NCBI GenBank assembly: GCA_934754415.1
Contig: CAKVIS010000071.1
Coordinates: 1 to 6,278 of the forward strand
DNA from: an uncultured Bulleidia sp.
Lineage (GTDB): Bacteria; Bacillota_I; Bacilli_A; Erysipelotrichales; Erysipelotrichaceae
DNA: 6,278 bases
Reading direction: 5' to 3'
Under the pieces are notes generated by a model. The model was not told the origin of the DNA and ran no database searches. It saw only the letters and a program-made list of their open reading frames with translations. The position numbers and the translations under genes were made by a program. Each line of letters begins with the position of its first letter. Position 1 is the first letter of the stretch. This document shows, piece after piece, positions 1 to 5,863 of the stretch.

Positions 1-76
1 ACTGGTGCTCGCTACAGCTTACCAGGTCAGGAGTTCCACCTGACTAATTATTGTGCACCGAACCGGCGCACCATAC
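1..76. other. GC-rich structured intergenic segment, possibly part of an unidentified RNA
   Basis: After comEC the composition changes sharply: 41 of 76 bases are G or C, in an otherwise AT-rich window. Three inverted repeats follow one another: 2-6/21-25 (CTGGT/ACCAG, with inner GCT/AGC), 26-31/39-44 (GTCAGG/CCTGAC, seven-base loop) and 53-59/65-71 (five-base loop; perfect on the minus strand if one G-U pair is allowed). A longer-range helix 3-8/68-73 (TGGTGC/GCACCA) would close the whole segment. There is no U-tract, so it is not an ordinary terminator. I do not recognise the family. The strand is uncertain, and the element may continue beyond the window edge. Confidence 0.4.
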
Positions 77-1990
77 TTAGTGTATTATACCAATCTTTCC
101 ATTTGATGTAACAATTAGATTTATGCGACCTATACAAACAATGCGGATATCCCCTTCTACAGCTGTATTCATATAGGGAAGGTGATGCTTCAATACTCTT
201 TGTATAGTGGCTGAAGAAGGATGTTTATACCTGTTATGCAATCCAGACGAAAAGATAATACAGAAAGGGCGTATACCATCAAGCAGATCATTGCTTGTGC
301 CTGTATCACTTCCATGATGTGACCCATGAAGAACATCAACTTCAATCTTTCCGTAAGTGCTAAGAATATTTTTTTCAATACTGCTATCTGCATCCCCCAT
401 CATCAGATAGCGGATACCATTCATCTGAAAATAATTGACGATGGAACTGTTATTATCATTGTCATTTTCAACATCATTCAGATCATATAAGGTAATCTGT
501 CCCACTTCATAACAAGATATATGTCTTGCAATCACCTTATCTACTTCAAAGTCTCTTAATAAAGCATCCACATTTCCGCAATGATCTTCATCACCATGAG
601 TAATAATAAGTGCATCCAGTTTTGCAATACCATGTGCCTGTAAATATCCTTTTAAGGATCTGTAAGCGCTGGGCTTGCCGGTATCAATTAATAATGTACT
701 TTGATGAAATGGCGTAGTGATCAATGTCGAATCTCCCTGCCCTACATTGATAAATGTAACACCTGCAAAAGGATGAAATGCACCGGTATACTGAAATAAC
801 AATAATAAACATACATATATGTAACTGCAATATCTTTTCTTTCTGAAACAAAGACACAAACACAAAAAAGCAAGCAGACCTTCTCCAAGTACAGAACCGT
901 AAATATTCAGTTTCAACAGCATATCTCCCATAGTACAGCAGACAGTTAAAGCATCCAGAAGTACAGGCATGTCAGTAAGTATGAATCCAAGTGCAATCCA
1001 GTACATCATACCTGTCATACCTTTAACAAAAGAATACAACAGTGAAAATAGTGGATTCATACTATGAAACAATACAGACTGCAACAGTAATCCAAAGAAT
1101 ACAGACCATGTTCTTTTATGATTGTGTAAAAAGCAGGAACATATACGAAACCCCATAGGAAATAGAAAAGAAGCCTGCAGGTAGCTATGCGGAAATAGTA
1201 AAAGTAAGCAGACACAGGCAATACCGATTTTCTGATCATATTCAACAGAACTTAAGGACAATATCCTGAACAGAATATACTGTACAATTGTCAAAGGAAA
1301 ATGGTACAGAACTCCTAGAATAATTGCCAGGAACAGCAAAGTATATCTGCACTGCTTCTCAGTGAAGAAATACTGCAGAATAAAACTTAAAAAATACAAT
1401 CCTGAAGTCAGATGAAACCCATATGTGAATAAGAAATTTTCAAAAGTATCTTCTGTAATACCTGTCAATACTTTTAATACCATGGAATCTGTACATCTTT
1501 TCTGTAAAAGTGCCCTTATAGAATTTCCTTCTTTCACCATAGTATAAGAAGAGTAAGCGTAATATATATGTTTTGCATGACATAGACGCACAAAATCATA
1601 TCCGTAAAAAGAAGGACTGCTTTCCAGAAGAACAGGCTCTCCATGCACAAGAATGGTACTGTCAAATGGCAGGATTTCTTTCGTATACACAATTGCCGTA
1701 TATCTACCCTGTTGTACTTCTGCATAAGAGGCATGTACATCCGTCACTTTCACTTCATACATATCCGGAACATCTTTATGATAAAATGAGAGATTCGACA
1801 GTAAGATAAACACAAGAAATAATGGAATGCATGTATATTTCTTTCTGACTACACAAAGACTTATGCATAAAACGACAGTAATCAGAAAAAAAGCATCTTG
1901 AAATACCTTAAACAGAAAGCACAGGACTGCAAGAAAGAAGCTATCTTCCAGTAAGGATTTACAAAGTAATATGCTCTTTAATCTTGTCAT
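77..1990 (-). CDS. comEC: ComEC/Rec2 DNA internalization channel with metallo-beta-lactamase domain
   Basis: A 637-residue polytopic membrane protein. It has N-terminal helices (about 15-70), an OB-fold-like extracellular part (about 75-150, ending in the FYGYDFVRLCHAKHIYYA segment), and the Competence domain with several helices (about 170-400). A C-terminal metallo-beta-lactamase-like domain (about 408-637) follows. The last domain keeps INVGQGDS (414-421), the metal motif HGDEDH (465-470), MGDAD (531-535), HGSHHGS (555-561) and RYKHP (587-591). ComEC transports single-stranded DNA into the cytoplasm; the C-terminal domain is thought to degrade the other strand. It is shorter than B. subtilis ComEC. 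The usual SGLH motif of the membrane domain reads SGLY (196-199). The ATG at 1990 lies 32 nt inside comEA, with AGGA 10 nt upstream; a later start cannot be excluded. The stop is TAA at 79-77. Reading frame intact, identity firm, activity uncertain. Confidence 0.93.
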   Translation of the reverse strand: MTRLKSILLCKSLLEDSFFLAVLCFLFKVFQDAFFLITVVLCISLCVVRKKYTCIPLFLVFILLSNLSFYHKDVPDMYEVKVTDVHASYAEVQQGRYTAIVYTKEILPFDSTILVHGEPVLLESSPSFYGYDFVRLCHAKHIYYAYSSYTMVKEGNSIRALLQKRCTDSMVLKVLTGITEDTFENFLFTYGFHLTSGLYFLSFILQYFFTEKQCRYTLLFLAIILGVLYHFPLTIVQYILFRILSLSSVEYDQKIGIACVCLLLLFPHSYLQASFLFPMGFRICSCFLHNHKRTWSVFFGLLLQSVLFHSMNPLFSLLYSFVKGMTGMMYWIALGFILTDMPVLLDALTVCCTMGDMLLKLNIYGSVLGEGLLAFLCLCLCFRKKRYCSYIYVCLLLLFQYTGAFHPFAGVTFINVGQGDSTLITTPFHQSTLLIDTGKPSAYRSLKGYLQAHGIAKLDALIITHGDEDHCGNVDALLRDFEVDKVIARHISCYEVGQITLYDLNDVENDNDNNSSIVNYFQMNGIRYLMMGDADSSIEKNILSTYGKIEVDVLHGSHHGSDTGTSNDLLDGIRPFCIIFSSGLHNRYKHPSSATIQRVLKHHLPYMNTAVEGDIRIVCIGRINLIVTSNGKIGIIH

Positions 1991-2435
1991 ACTTTGCTTG
2001 TCCTATCCCTTTTATATTCATGAGATCTTCCAAAGTCTGGAAAAACCCATTTGTATTCCTATATTCAATAATTTTTTCTGCAATACCTGGACCAATACCG
2101 GGAAGTGTCTGTAACTGGTCTGATGAAGCTGTATTAATGGATACTTTTTCTATCTCATTTGCCTGTTGCAGCTTAGGAATAACCAGAACATCCTGATCAT
2201 GCAGGATCTGATTAGGGTTCAGGCAGGAAGTGTCTGCTTCTTCACTTAAGTTAATTTTCTCCAGTGCCATCTGTACTGTGGCATACATTGGTAGTGACAG
2301 GTCCTCCTGTTCCCTAACCTCTCCCTGTACATGTACTACAATAGTTTCCTTAGAGATTTCCTTTATAACAATGGGTGAAAGATCCACCATAAAAGCACAG
2401 CCAAAAAACAAAAAAAAGATAAACAGAGATTTCAT
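1959..2435 (-). CDS. comEA: ComEA, competence DNA receptor (SLBB + helix-hairpin-helix)
   Basis: A 158-residue exported or membrane-anchored protein. A hydrophobic N-terminal segment (about 4-24) acts as signal anchor. An SLBB-like domain follows (about 31-92: IVVHVQGEV, LPMYATVQMALEKI, DVLVIPK). The C-terminal ComEA helix-hairpin-helix domain lies at 97-158: VSINTAS, LPGIGPGIAEKIIEYR (111-126), FFQTLEDLMNIKGIG. The two HhH hairpins (PGIGPG and KGIG) bind double-stranded DNA without sequence specificity. ComEA captures DNA outside the membrane and passes it to ComEC. The ATG at 2435 has GGAGGG 6 nt upstream. Cys13 in FFGC resembles a poor lipobox, but this is not convincing. The 3' end overlaps comEC by 32 nt. 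No comEB-like gene lies between them, unlike in Bacillus. The protein is shorter than B. subtilis ComEA but both functional domains are complete. Confidence 0.93.
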   Translation of the reverse strand: MKSLFIFFLFFGCAFMVDLSPIVIKEISKETIVVHVQGEVREQEDLSLPMYATVQMALEKINLSEEADTSCLNPNQILHDQDVLVIPKLQQANEIEKVSINTASSDQLQTLPGIGPGIAEKIIEYRNTNGFFQTLEDLMNIKGIGQAKYDKIKEHITL

Positions 2436-2470
2436 ACGATACCCTCCATTTATCTAATACACATTTTTTG

Positions 2471-2944
2471 TTATTTTGTTTTCACAATTGTTACAGAATA
2501 AGGAATTTTTGCATCAATATCTACAACATCCCCTACTTTGTGTCCCATAATACTCTTTGCAAGAAGAGAATCCAGTGACAGTTTACCATTTAAAGGATCA
2601 GCTTCATCACTACCGCATAAAGCATATGTCATTTCTTCACCTGTGTCAGAGAATTTCAGAACTACTGTAGAACCATTATAAACTGTCTTTGTTCTACCGG
2701 AAACCTTCTTAATGATTTCGTAGTTACCCGGCTGGATTTTATATTCCAGTTCCTGGATTTCCTGTTCAATCTGAGTCTGTTTTTCTCTTGCTGCATCATA
2801 GTCAGCATTTTCGGACAAGTCACCAAGGGAACGAGCTTCAGCAAGTTCTTCTTTATTCTTTTCACGTTCAACGTGAACTAAGTAATCATATCTTTCCTGT
2901 AATTTTTTCAAACCTTCTTCAGTAAGTTGAATTTTTTCTTCCAT
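2471..2944 (-). CDS. greA: Transcription elongation factor GreA
   Basis: A 157-residue protein from the ATG at 2944, the usual GreA length. The N-terminal half (about 1-75) is the antiparallel coiled coil that enters the RNA polymerase secondary channel. Its tip carries GDLSENADYDAAREKQ, with Asp42 and Glu45 matching the acidic tip residues (Asp41, Glu44 in E. coli) that stimulate intrinsic transcript cleavage. The C-terminal half is the FKBP-like domain: VYNGSTVVLKF, YALCGSDEADPLNGKLS, and LLAKSIMGHKVGDVVDI. GreA rescues backtracked polymerase. A strong GGAGG lies 5 nt upstream of the ATG, and a 24-nt gap separates it from udk, so it has its own translation signal. A further 35-nt gap precedes comEA, with no clear terminator in it, so readthrough into the competence genes is expected. 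Confidence 0.96.
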   Translation of the reverse strand: MEEKIQLTEEGLKKLQERYDYLVHVEREKNKEELAEARSLGDLSENADYDAAREKQTQIEQEIQELEYKIQPGNYEIIKKVSGRTKTVYNGSTVVLKFSDTGEEMTYALCGSDEADPLNGKLSLDSLLAKSIMGHKVGDVVDIDAKIPYSVTIVKTK

Positions 2945-2949
2945 GATAG

Positions 2950-2954
2950 CCTCC
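2950..2954 (-). promoter_or_regulatory. Shine-Dalgarno site deciding the greA start
   Basis: GGAGG on the minus strand lies 5 nt before the ATG at 2944-2942. An in-frame TTG at 2956-2954 overlaps this site and would add four residues (MEAI); it is therefore rejected as the start. Confidence 0.8.
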
Positions 2955-2968
2955 AATAATCCTTTGAA

Positions 2969-3601
2969 TTATACCATTGAGTGCTGAATGATGCTAGAGA
3001 TTTTTGTGACCAGCAAATCTACAGCAACGGTATTTGAAACGCCTTCCGGTATGATGATATTTGCATATTTCTTACTTGGTTCTACAAATGATTCATGCAT
3101 GATACGAACAGTATTTGTATACTGATTGATAACAGATTCAATTGTTCTGCCTCTTTCATTCACATCTCTTTGTAGTCTTCTGATAAAGCGAATATCTGCT
3201 TCTGTATCCACAAAAACCTTAATATCCAGTAAGTCTCTGATTCTTTCATCTTCCAGAACAAATAATCCCTCAAGAATCAGAACATCACATGGAAGACATG
3301 TTTCATACACATCACTTCTTGTATGCAACACATAATCATATGTAGGTTTTTCAATAGATTTGCCCATTTGGAGATCGTGAATATGCTGTATCAGCAAATC
3401 ATTATCAAACGCAAACGGATGGTCGTAGTTTGTCTTCAGTCTCTCCTCCATAGGAAGATGAGACTGATCTTTATAATAGTCATCCTGACGAATAATCAGA
3501 ACACATTTTTTATCAGCAAATGTTGATTTAATGAATGCAGCAATGGAAGTTTTTCCTGAAGCACTTCCTCCTGCAATACCAATAATCAAAGGTTTCTGCA
3601 T
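2969..3601 (-). CDS. udk: Uridine kinase (uridine/cytidine salvage)
   Basis: A 210-residue P-loop kinase of the Udk/PRK family. The Walker A motif GIAGGSASGKTS lies at 8-19. It is followed by RQDDYYKD (39-46), NYDHPFAFDND (58-68), KPTYDYVLHTRS (86-97), the Walker B-like VLILEGLFVLED (107-118), and IFVDTEADIR-type and RRLQRDVNERGR segments in the LID region. PSKKYANIIIPEG near the C-terminus is highly characteristic of Udk. The enzyme phosphorylates uridine and cytidine to UMP and CMP in pyrimidine salvage, usually with ATP or GTP as donor. Its length is the normal one for bacterial Udk. The ATG start at 3601 is 2 nt after the NUDIX stop; the nearest GGAG is rather far upstream (about 13 nt), so coupling with the previous gene is likely. 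udk followed by greA is the conserved Bacillota order. Confidence 0.95.
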   Translation of the reverse strand: MQKPLIIGIAGGSASGKTSIAAFIKSTFADKKCVLIIRQDDYYKDQSHLPMEERLKTNYDHPFAFDNDLLIQHIHDLQMGKSIEKPTYDYVLHTRSDVYETCLPCDVLILEGLFVLEDERIRDLLDIKVFVDTEADIRFIRRLQRDVNERGRTIESVINQYTNTVRIMHESFVEPSKKYANIIIPEGVSNTVAVDLLVTKISSIIQHSMV

Positions 3602-3603
3602 AA

Positions 3604-4068
3604 TTAATCTTTACTCCAATCTAACAGATTTCCCTGTTTTGAATAGTGTAATGTATAGTTGAACTGAGCTTTTCTATCAGTAAGTATATCATTTAGAAAT
3701 AAGGCATCTCCCTGCCACAATGGTAAAGACAATACTTTATCTGCAGGTATCCATTGTAAGGTACCTTCATTACAATTCATCAGATCAAAGTAAGAAACTT
3801 CGGCAGTAAATACAGTAATACATTCTGTTTCTTCTTTCTCCACACAGAAATGTACTGTACCATTATCATACAGATTCTCTGCCGTATACCCTGTTTCTTC
3901 TTTTACTTCTCTGACAGCACATTGTCTGATACTTTCATGTTCTTTCTGTTTACCGCCGATGCCAATCCATTTCCCGTGATTTTCATCATTCTTTTTGATA
4001 TTGCGATACATCAGAAGAACAGTATCTTCACAAAACAGATAGACACAGCTGGTATGCTTAATAGCCAT
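3604..4068 (-). CDS. NUDIX hydrolase, MutT/8-oxo-dGTP diphosphatase-like
   Basis: A 154-residue protein with a complete Nudix box. After WIGIGG comes GKQKEHESIRQCAVRE continuing into VKEETGY, fitting GX5EX7REUXEEXGU except that the last position is Tyr rather than Ile/Leu/Val. The C-terminal pattern GTLQWIPADKVLSLPLWQGD followed by FLNDIL is typical of the MutT/MTH1-like group annotated as 8-oxo-dGTP diphosphatase in Bacillota. The likely reaction is hydrolysis of oxidised or other nucleoside triphosphates to the monophosphate plus pyrophosphate, in the cytoplasm. Substrate specificity cannot be settled from sequence. The ATG at 4068 lies inside the end of mltG (11-nt overlap) and no good ribosome site is visible, so translation probably depends on coupling to mltG. 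Only 2 nt separate its TAA from udk. The corresponding Bacillus operon has different genes at this place. Confidence 0.9.
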   Translation of the reverse strand: MAIKHTSCVYLFCEDTVLLMYRNIKKNDENHGKWIGIGGKQKEHESIRQCAVREVKEETGYTAENLYDNGTVHFCVEKEETECITVFTAEVSYFDLMNCNEGTLQWIPADKVLSLPLWQGDALFLNDILTDRKAQFNYTLHYSKQGNLLDWSKD

Positions 4069-5161
4069 AACAGGTTAAATATGTATCAATATTCTGTTGA
4101 TGTTCTTCATAAGTTGACGCAAAATACACATCCTGATCACCAACACCGCATACATTACCAATGAAATATACATAGCTTGTATCATTTGGAGATAATGCTG
4201 CTTCTAAAGCAGCGGTACCTGCATTATCAATTGGCCCAGGAGGAAGTCCTGGATGCATATAGGTATTGTAAGGAGAATCAATATCTGTATTTACTTCACA
4301 TGCCTGCCAGTTATCATTATCCTTATCAAAATCCAAAGCATAACATACTGTAACTGAACTCTGTAAAGCCATACCTGCTTCAAGACGATTATAGAAAACA
4401 CTGGAGATATTTTTCAGATCTTCCATATTTCCAGTACCTTCATACTGAATAATAGAAGCTAATGTAAATATCTGATGAATACTGTAGGAAGAAGCATCAA
4501 ACTTATCTTTCAGGCTGTTGTATTCACTCAATGTCTGATCCAGCAAAGTACATGTAGCTTCTTCTGCAGTACAGTTTTTCTTTAAATCATATGTATTAGG
4601 GAATAAATACCCTTCCAGGTAACAACGAACATTATCAGATAACATCTCTTCTGTTAAGAAAGGATACTCTGCCATTTTGGAACGAATCCAGTCAGCGTTA
4701 CTCCATAACGCAATAAGCTCATCATAGCTCACTTCAGTTACAGTAGAAATCTTATTGGCAATATCTTTTGCCCAGTCCCCTTCTATGATGGTAACAGATA
4801 CACCATTACTGGCAGACTCAATACTGTTTAAAGTCTTATACAGAGTATCCATGTCCATACTTGTATCTAATGTAAAAGAACCTGCTTTCAGATCTCCGTA
4901 GCTGTTCAGCTTGGCAAAATAATAACCAACTTTACTATTGCGAATGAGCCCATCTTTTTCCAGGTCTTCACTGACAGATTTTAAAGTGGCTCCCTGCTCT
5001 ACCACAAAGGTAACTTTTTCAGATGTTGCGCTCATTGGCTTCTGACACTGGAACCAGTAATATACATCAAAACCAATGACTCCTATAATCAGAACAATAA
5101 TGATGGAAATGAATACTCTCAGAAATGGAAAATGCTTCTTTTTTTTAGCTTCCTCACTCAT
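4058..5161 (-). CDS. mltG: Endolytic murein transglycosylase MltG (YceG-like)
   Basis: A 367-residue protein: short Lys-rich cytoplasmic N-terminus, one membrane helix (about 14-36), a LysM-like module (about 48-115), then the YceG catalytic domain. Motifs include YLEGYLFPNTY (181-191), LASIIQYEG (234-242), VFYNRLEAGMALQS (255-268) and YNTYMHPGLPPGPI (298-311). MltG cleaves nascent glycan strands at the outer membrane face and so sets their length. Glu241 aligns with E. coli Glu218, the catalytic residue. Two usually conserved neighbours differ: Gln239 replaces Glu, and LQSSVTV (266-272) replaces LQ(T/S)DPTV. The ATG at 5161 overlaps the previous stop (ATGA), with GAGGAG about 8 nt upstream. 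A run of eight A encodes the Lys stretch near the N-terminus. The 3' end overlaps the NUDIX gene by 11 nt. Placement beside ireB fits a shared role in wall synthesis. Confidence 0.95.
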   Translation of the reverse strand: MSEEAKKKKHFPFLRVFISIIIVLIIGVIGFDVYYWFQCQKPMSATSEKVTFVVEQGATLKSVSEDLEKDGLIRNSKVGYYFAKLNSYGDLKAGSFTLDTSMDMDTLYKTLNSIESASNGVSVTIIEGDWAKDIANKISTVTEVSYDELIALWSNADWIRSKMAEYPFLTEEMLSDNVRCYLEGYLFPNTYDLKKNCTAEEATCTLLDQTLSEYNSLKDKFDASSYSIHQIFTLASIIQYEGTGNMEDLKNISSVFYNRLEAGMALQSSVTVCYALDFDKDNDNWQACEVNTDIDSPYNTYMHPGLPPGPIDNAGTAALEAALSPNDTSYVYFIGNVCGVGDQDVYFASTYEEHQQNIDTYLTCYGY

Positions 5162-5412
5162 GCCCCCAACTCCTCTTCACTTTCAAATGCTCCAAGTACT
5201 TCTTCACACATTTCTAATTCTTTTTCGTCTTCTACGTTAAACATGTTACCGTCATCGTCATACGCATATGGATAGACATTTTCTTCAGGATCATTAGGAT
5301 CCTTAAATAATACAAAATGTTTACCTTCAGGTGAATCAAAAGTCAGAACTATCTCAACTTCAAATTCATTTCCTTCTTCATCTGTTAATGTCATGTTTTT
5401 AGTTTCCAGCAT
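5158..5412 (-). CDS. DUF1292 family protein (YrzB-like), function unknown
   Basis: A small, strongly acidic protein of 84 residues, starting MLETKNMTLTDEEGNEFEVE. The opening beta-rich block TLTDEEGNEFEVEIVLTF, the middle KHFVLFKDP, VYPYAY and the Glu-rich C-terminus (VEDEKELEMCEEVLGAF) are typical of DUF1292/YrzB. This family is found almost always between ruvX and mltG in Bacillota; no biochemical function is established as far as I know. The ATG at 5412 is preferred over an in-frame TTG at 5430 because AAAGGGG (5424-5418) lies 5 nt before the ATG, whereas the TTG lies directly in the U-tract of the hairpin and has no ribosome site. The stop overlaps the mltG ATG by 4 nt. The cytoplasmic location is inferred from the lack of a signal or membrane segment. 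Confidence 0.9.
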   Translation of the reverse strand: MLETKNMTLTDEEGNEFEVEIVLTFDSPEGKHFVLFKDPNDPEENVYPYAYDDDGNMFNVEDEKELEMCEEVLGAFESEEELGA

Positions 5413-5417
5413 AATTT

Positions 5418-5424
5418 CCCCTTT
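5418..5424 (-). promoter_or_regulatory. Shine-Dalgarno site deciding the DUF1292 start
   Basis: AAAGGGG on the minus strand is separated by AAATT from the ATG at 5412-5410. It rules out the upstream TTG (5430-5428) as the start and shortens the protein from 90 to 84 residues. Confidence 0.75.
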
Positions 5425-5428
5425 ACTC

Positions 5429-5453
5429 AAATAAAGGCGCTGTATCAGCGCCT
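5429..5453 (-). terminator. Mid-operon intrinsic terminator or attenuator-like hairpin
   Basis: On the minus strand AGGCGCTG (5453-5446, including the last base of the ruvX stop) pairs perfectly with CAGCGCCT (5442-5435) around a three-base ATA loop. It is followed by TTTATTT (5435-5429). This is a compact GC-rich stem with an interrupted U-tract, as in weak or leaky Rho-independent terminators. It sits in the only non-trivial gap between the first two genes and the DUF1292/mltG block. Partial termination or transcript-processing protection is inferred. The plus-strand reading lacks a T-run, which supports the minus orientation. Confidence 0.6.
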
Positions 5454-5863
5454 CATTGTTTATCTAAATATCTTTGTAAAATACGTACAGCAGCTAATTG
5501 ATCTATTACTTTTTTTCTTTTTTTTCTCGAAACATCCGCCTGAATCAGAACTTCCTCCGATTCCAGTGTTGTCTCTCTTTCATCCTGCATATGCACAGGA
5601 AGACCGGATTCGATTTCAAGCTGTTTTCCAAATTCCAGACAGATCTGTGCTCTTGGACCAATATCACCATTCTGCATATACGGTAAACCCAGAACAATCT
5701 CATTCGGTTTCACTTCCTGAATGATTTCAAGAATCTTATCCAGACATGTATCATAATCATCCGAAGGAAAACGAATCGTTTTGTATGTACCGGCAATAAA
5801 TCCTGTTTCACTTATGGAAATACCACAAGTCACACTACCAAGATCAAGGCCCAGATATTTCAT
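5453..5863 (-). CDS. ruvX: RuvX/YqgF-type Holliday junction resolvase-like nuclease (YrrK)
   Basis: A 136-residue protein with the RNase H-like fold of the YqgF/RuvX family. Visible motifs are GLDLGSVTCGIS at 5-16 with catalytic-type Asp7, VLGLPYMQNGDIG at 57-69, DERETTLESEE at 94-104, and IDQLAAVRILQRYL at 120-133 with Asp121. These keep the acidic residues expected to bind metal. Family members act on branched DNA or in 16S pre-rRNA 5'-end processing, and the second role is often considered the essential one in bacteria. The ATG at 5863 overlaps the ireB stop (ATGA), with GAGG 8 nt upstream, which suggests translational coupling. The basic patch SRKKRKK (112-118) is normal for Bacillota homologues, but it is encoded by runs of eight and seven A. 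The stop codon falls inside a terminator-like hairpin. The length is typical for the family. Confidence 0.94.
   Translation of the reverse strand: MKYLGLDLGSVTCGISISETGFIAGTYKTIRFPSDDYDTCLDKILEIIQEVKPNEIVLGLPYMQNGDIGPRAQICLEFGKQLEIESGLPVHMQDERETTLESEEVLIQADVSRKKRKKVIDQLAAVRILQRYLDKQ

Noticed and set aside
20..31. TACCAGGTCAGG on the plus strand resembles the start of the conserved SRP (4.5S) RNA domain IV.
   Set aside because: The obligatory following GGAAGGAAGCAGC-type loop sequence is absent; the bases after it simply form the CCTGAC arm of a local hairpin.
26..50. GGTGGAAC in the minus strand after AATTAGTCA recalls the T-box antiterminator motif.
   Set aside because: The required CCGCG continuation is missing, comEC ends only about 35 nt upstream so there is no room for Stem I, and no terminator follows.
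3..73. A 71-nt segment closed by a 6-bp helix, with CCA at the plus-strand 3' end and a central 7-nt loop, looks superficially like a tRNA.
   Set aside because: No T-loop TTCRA motif, no U33 before a plausible anticodon, and the D-arm and acceptor geometry do not fit on either strand.
1..111. Plus-strand frame open from the left edge to a TAA at 109-111, which could be the tail of a convergent gene.
   Set aside because: It overlaps the comEC 3' end antisense by about 35 nt, is only 36 codons, and its GC-rich part is better explained by inverted repeats.
1573..1809. Plus-strand open frame of 78 codons antisense to comEC.
   Set aside because: It is a shadow of the comEC coding frame, with no ribosome site and no recognisable protein features; the other short opposite-strand frames are similar.
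2386..2408. Possible lipoprotein signal at the ComEA N-terminus (FFGC, Cys13).
   Set aside because: Position -3 is Phe rather than Leu/Val/Ile, and there is no positively charged, typical lipobox context; a simple membrane anchor fits the family better.
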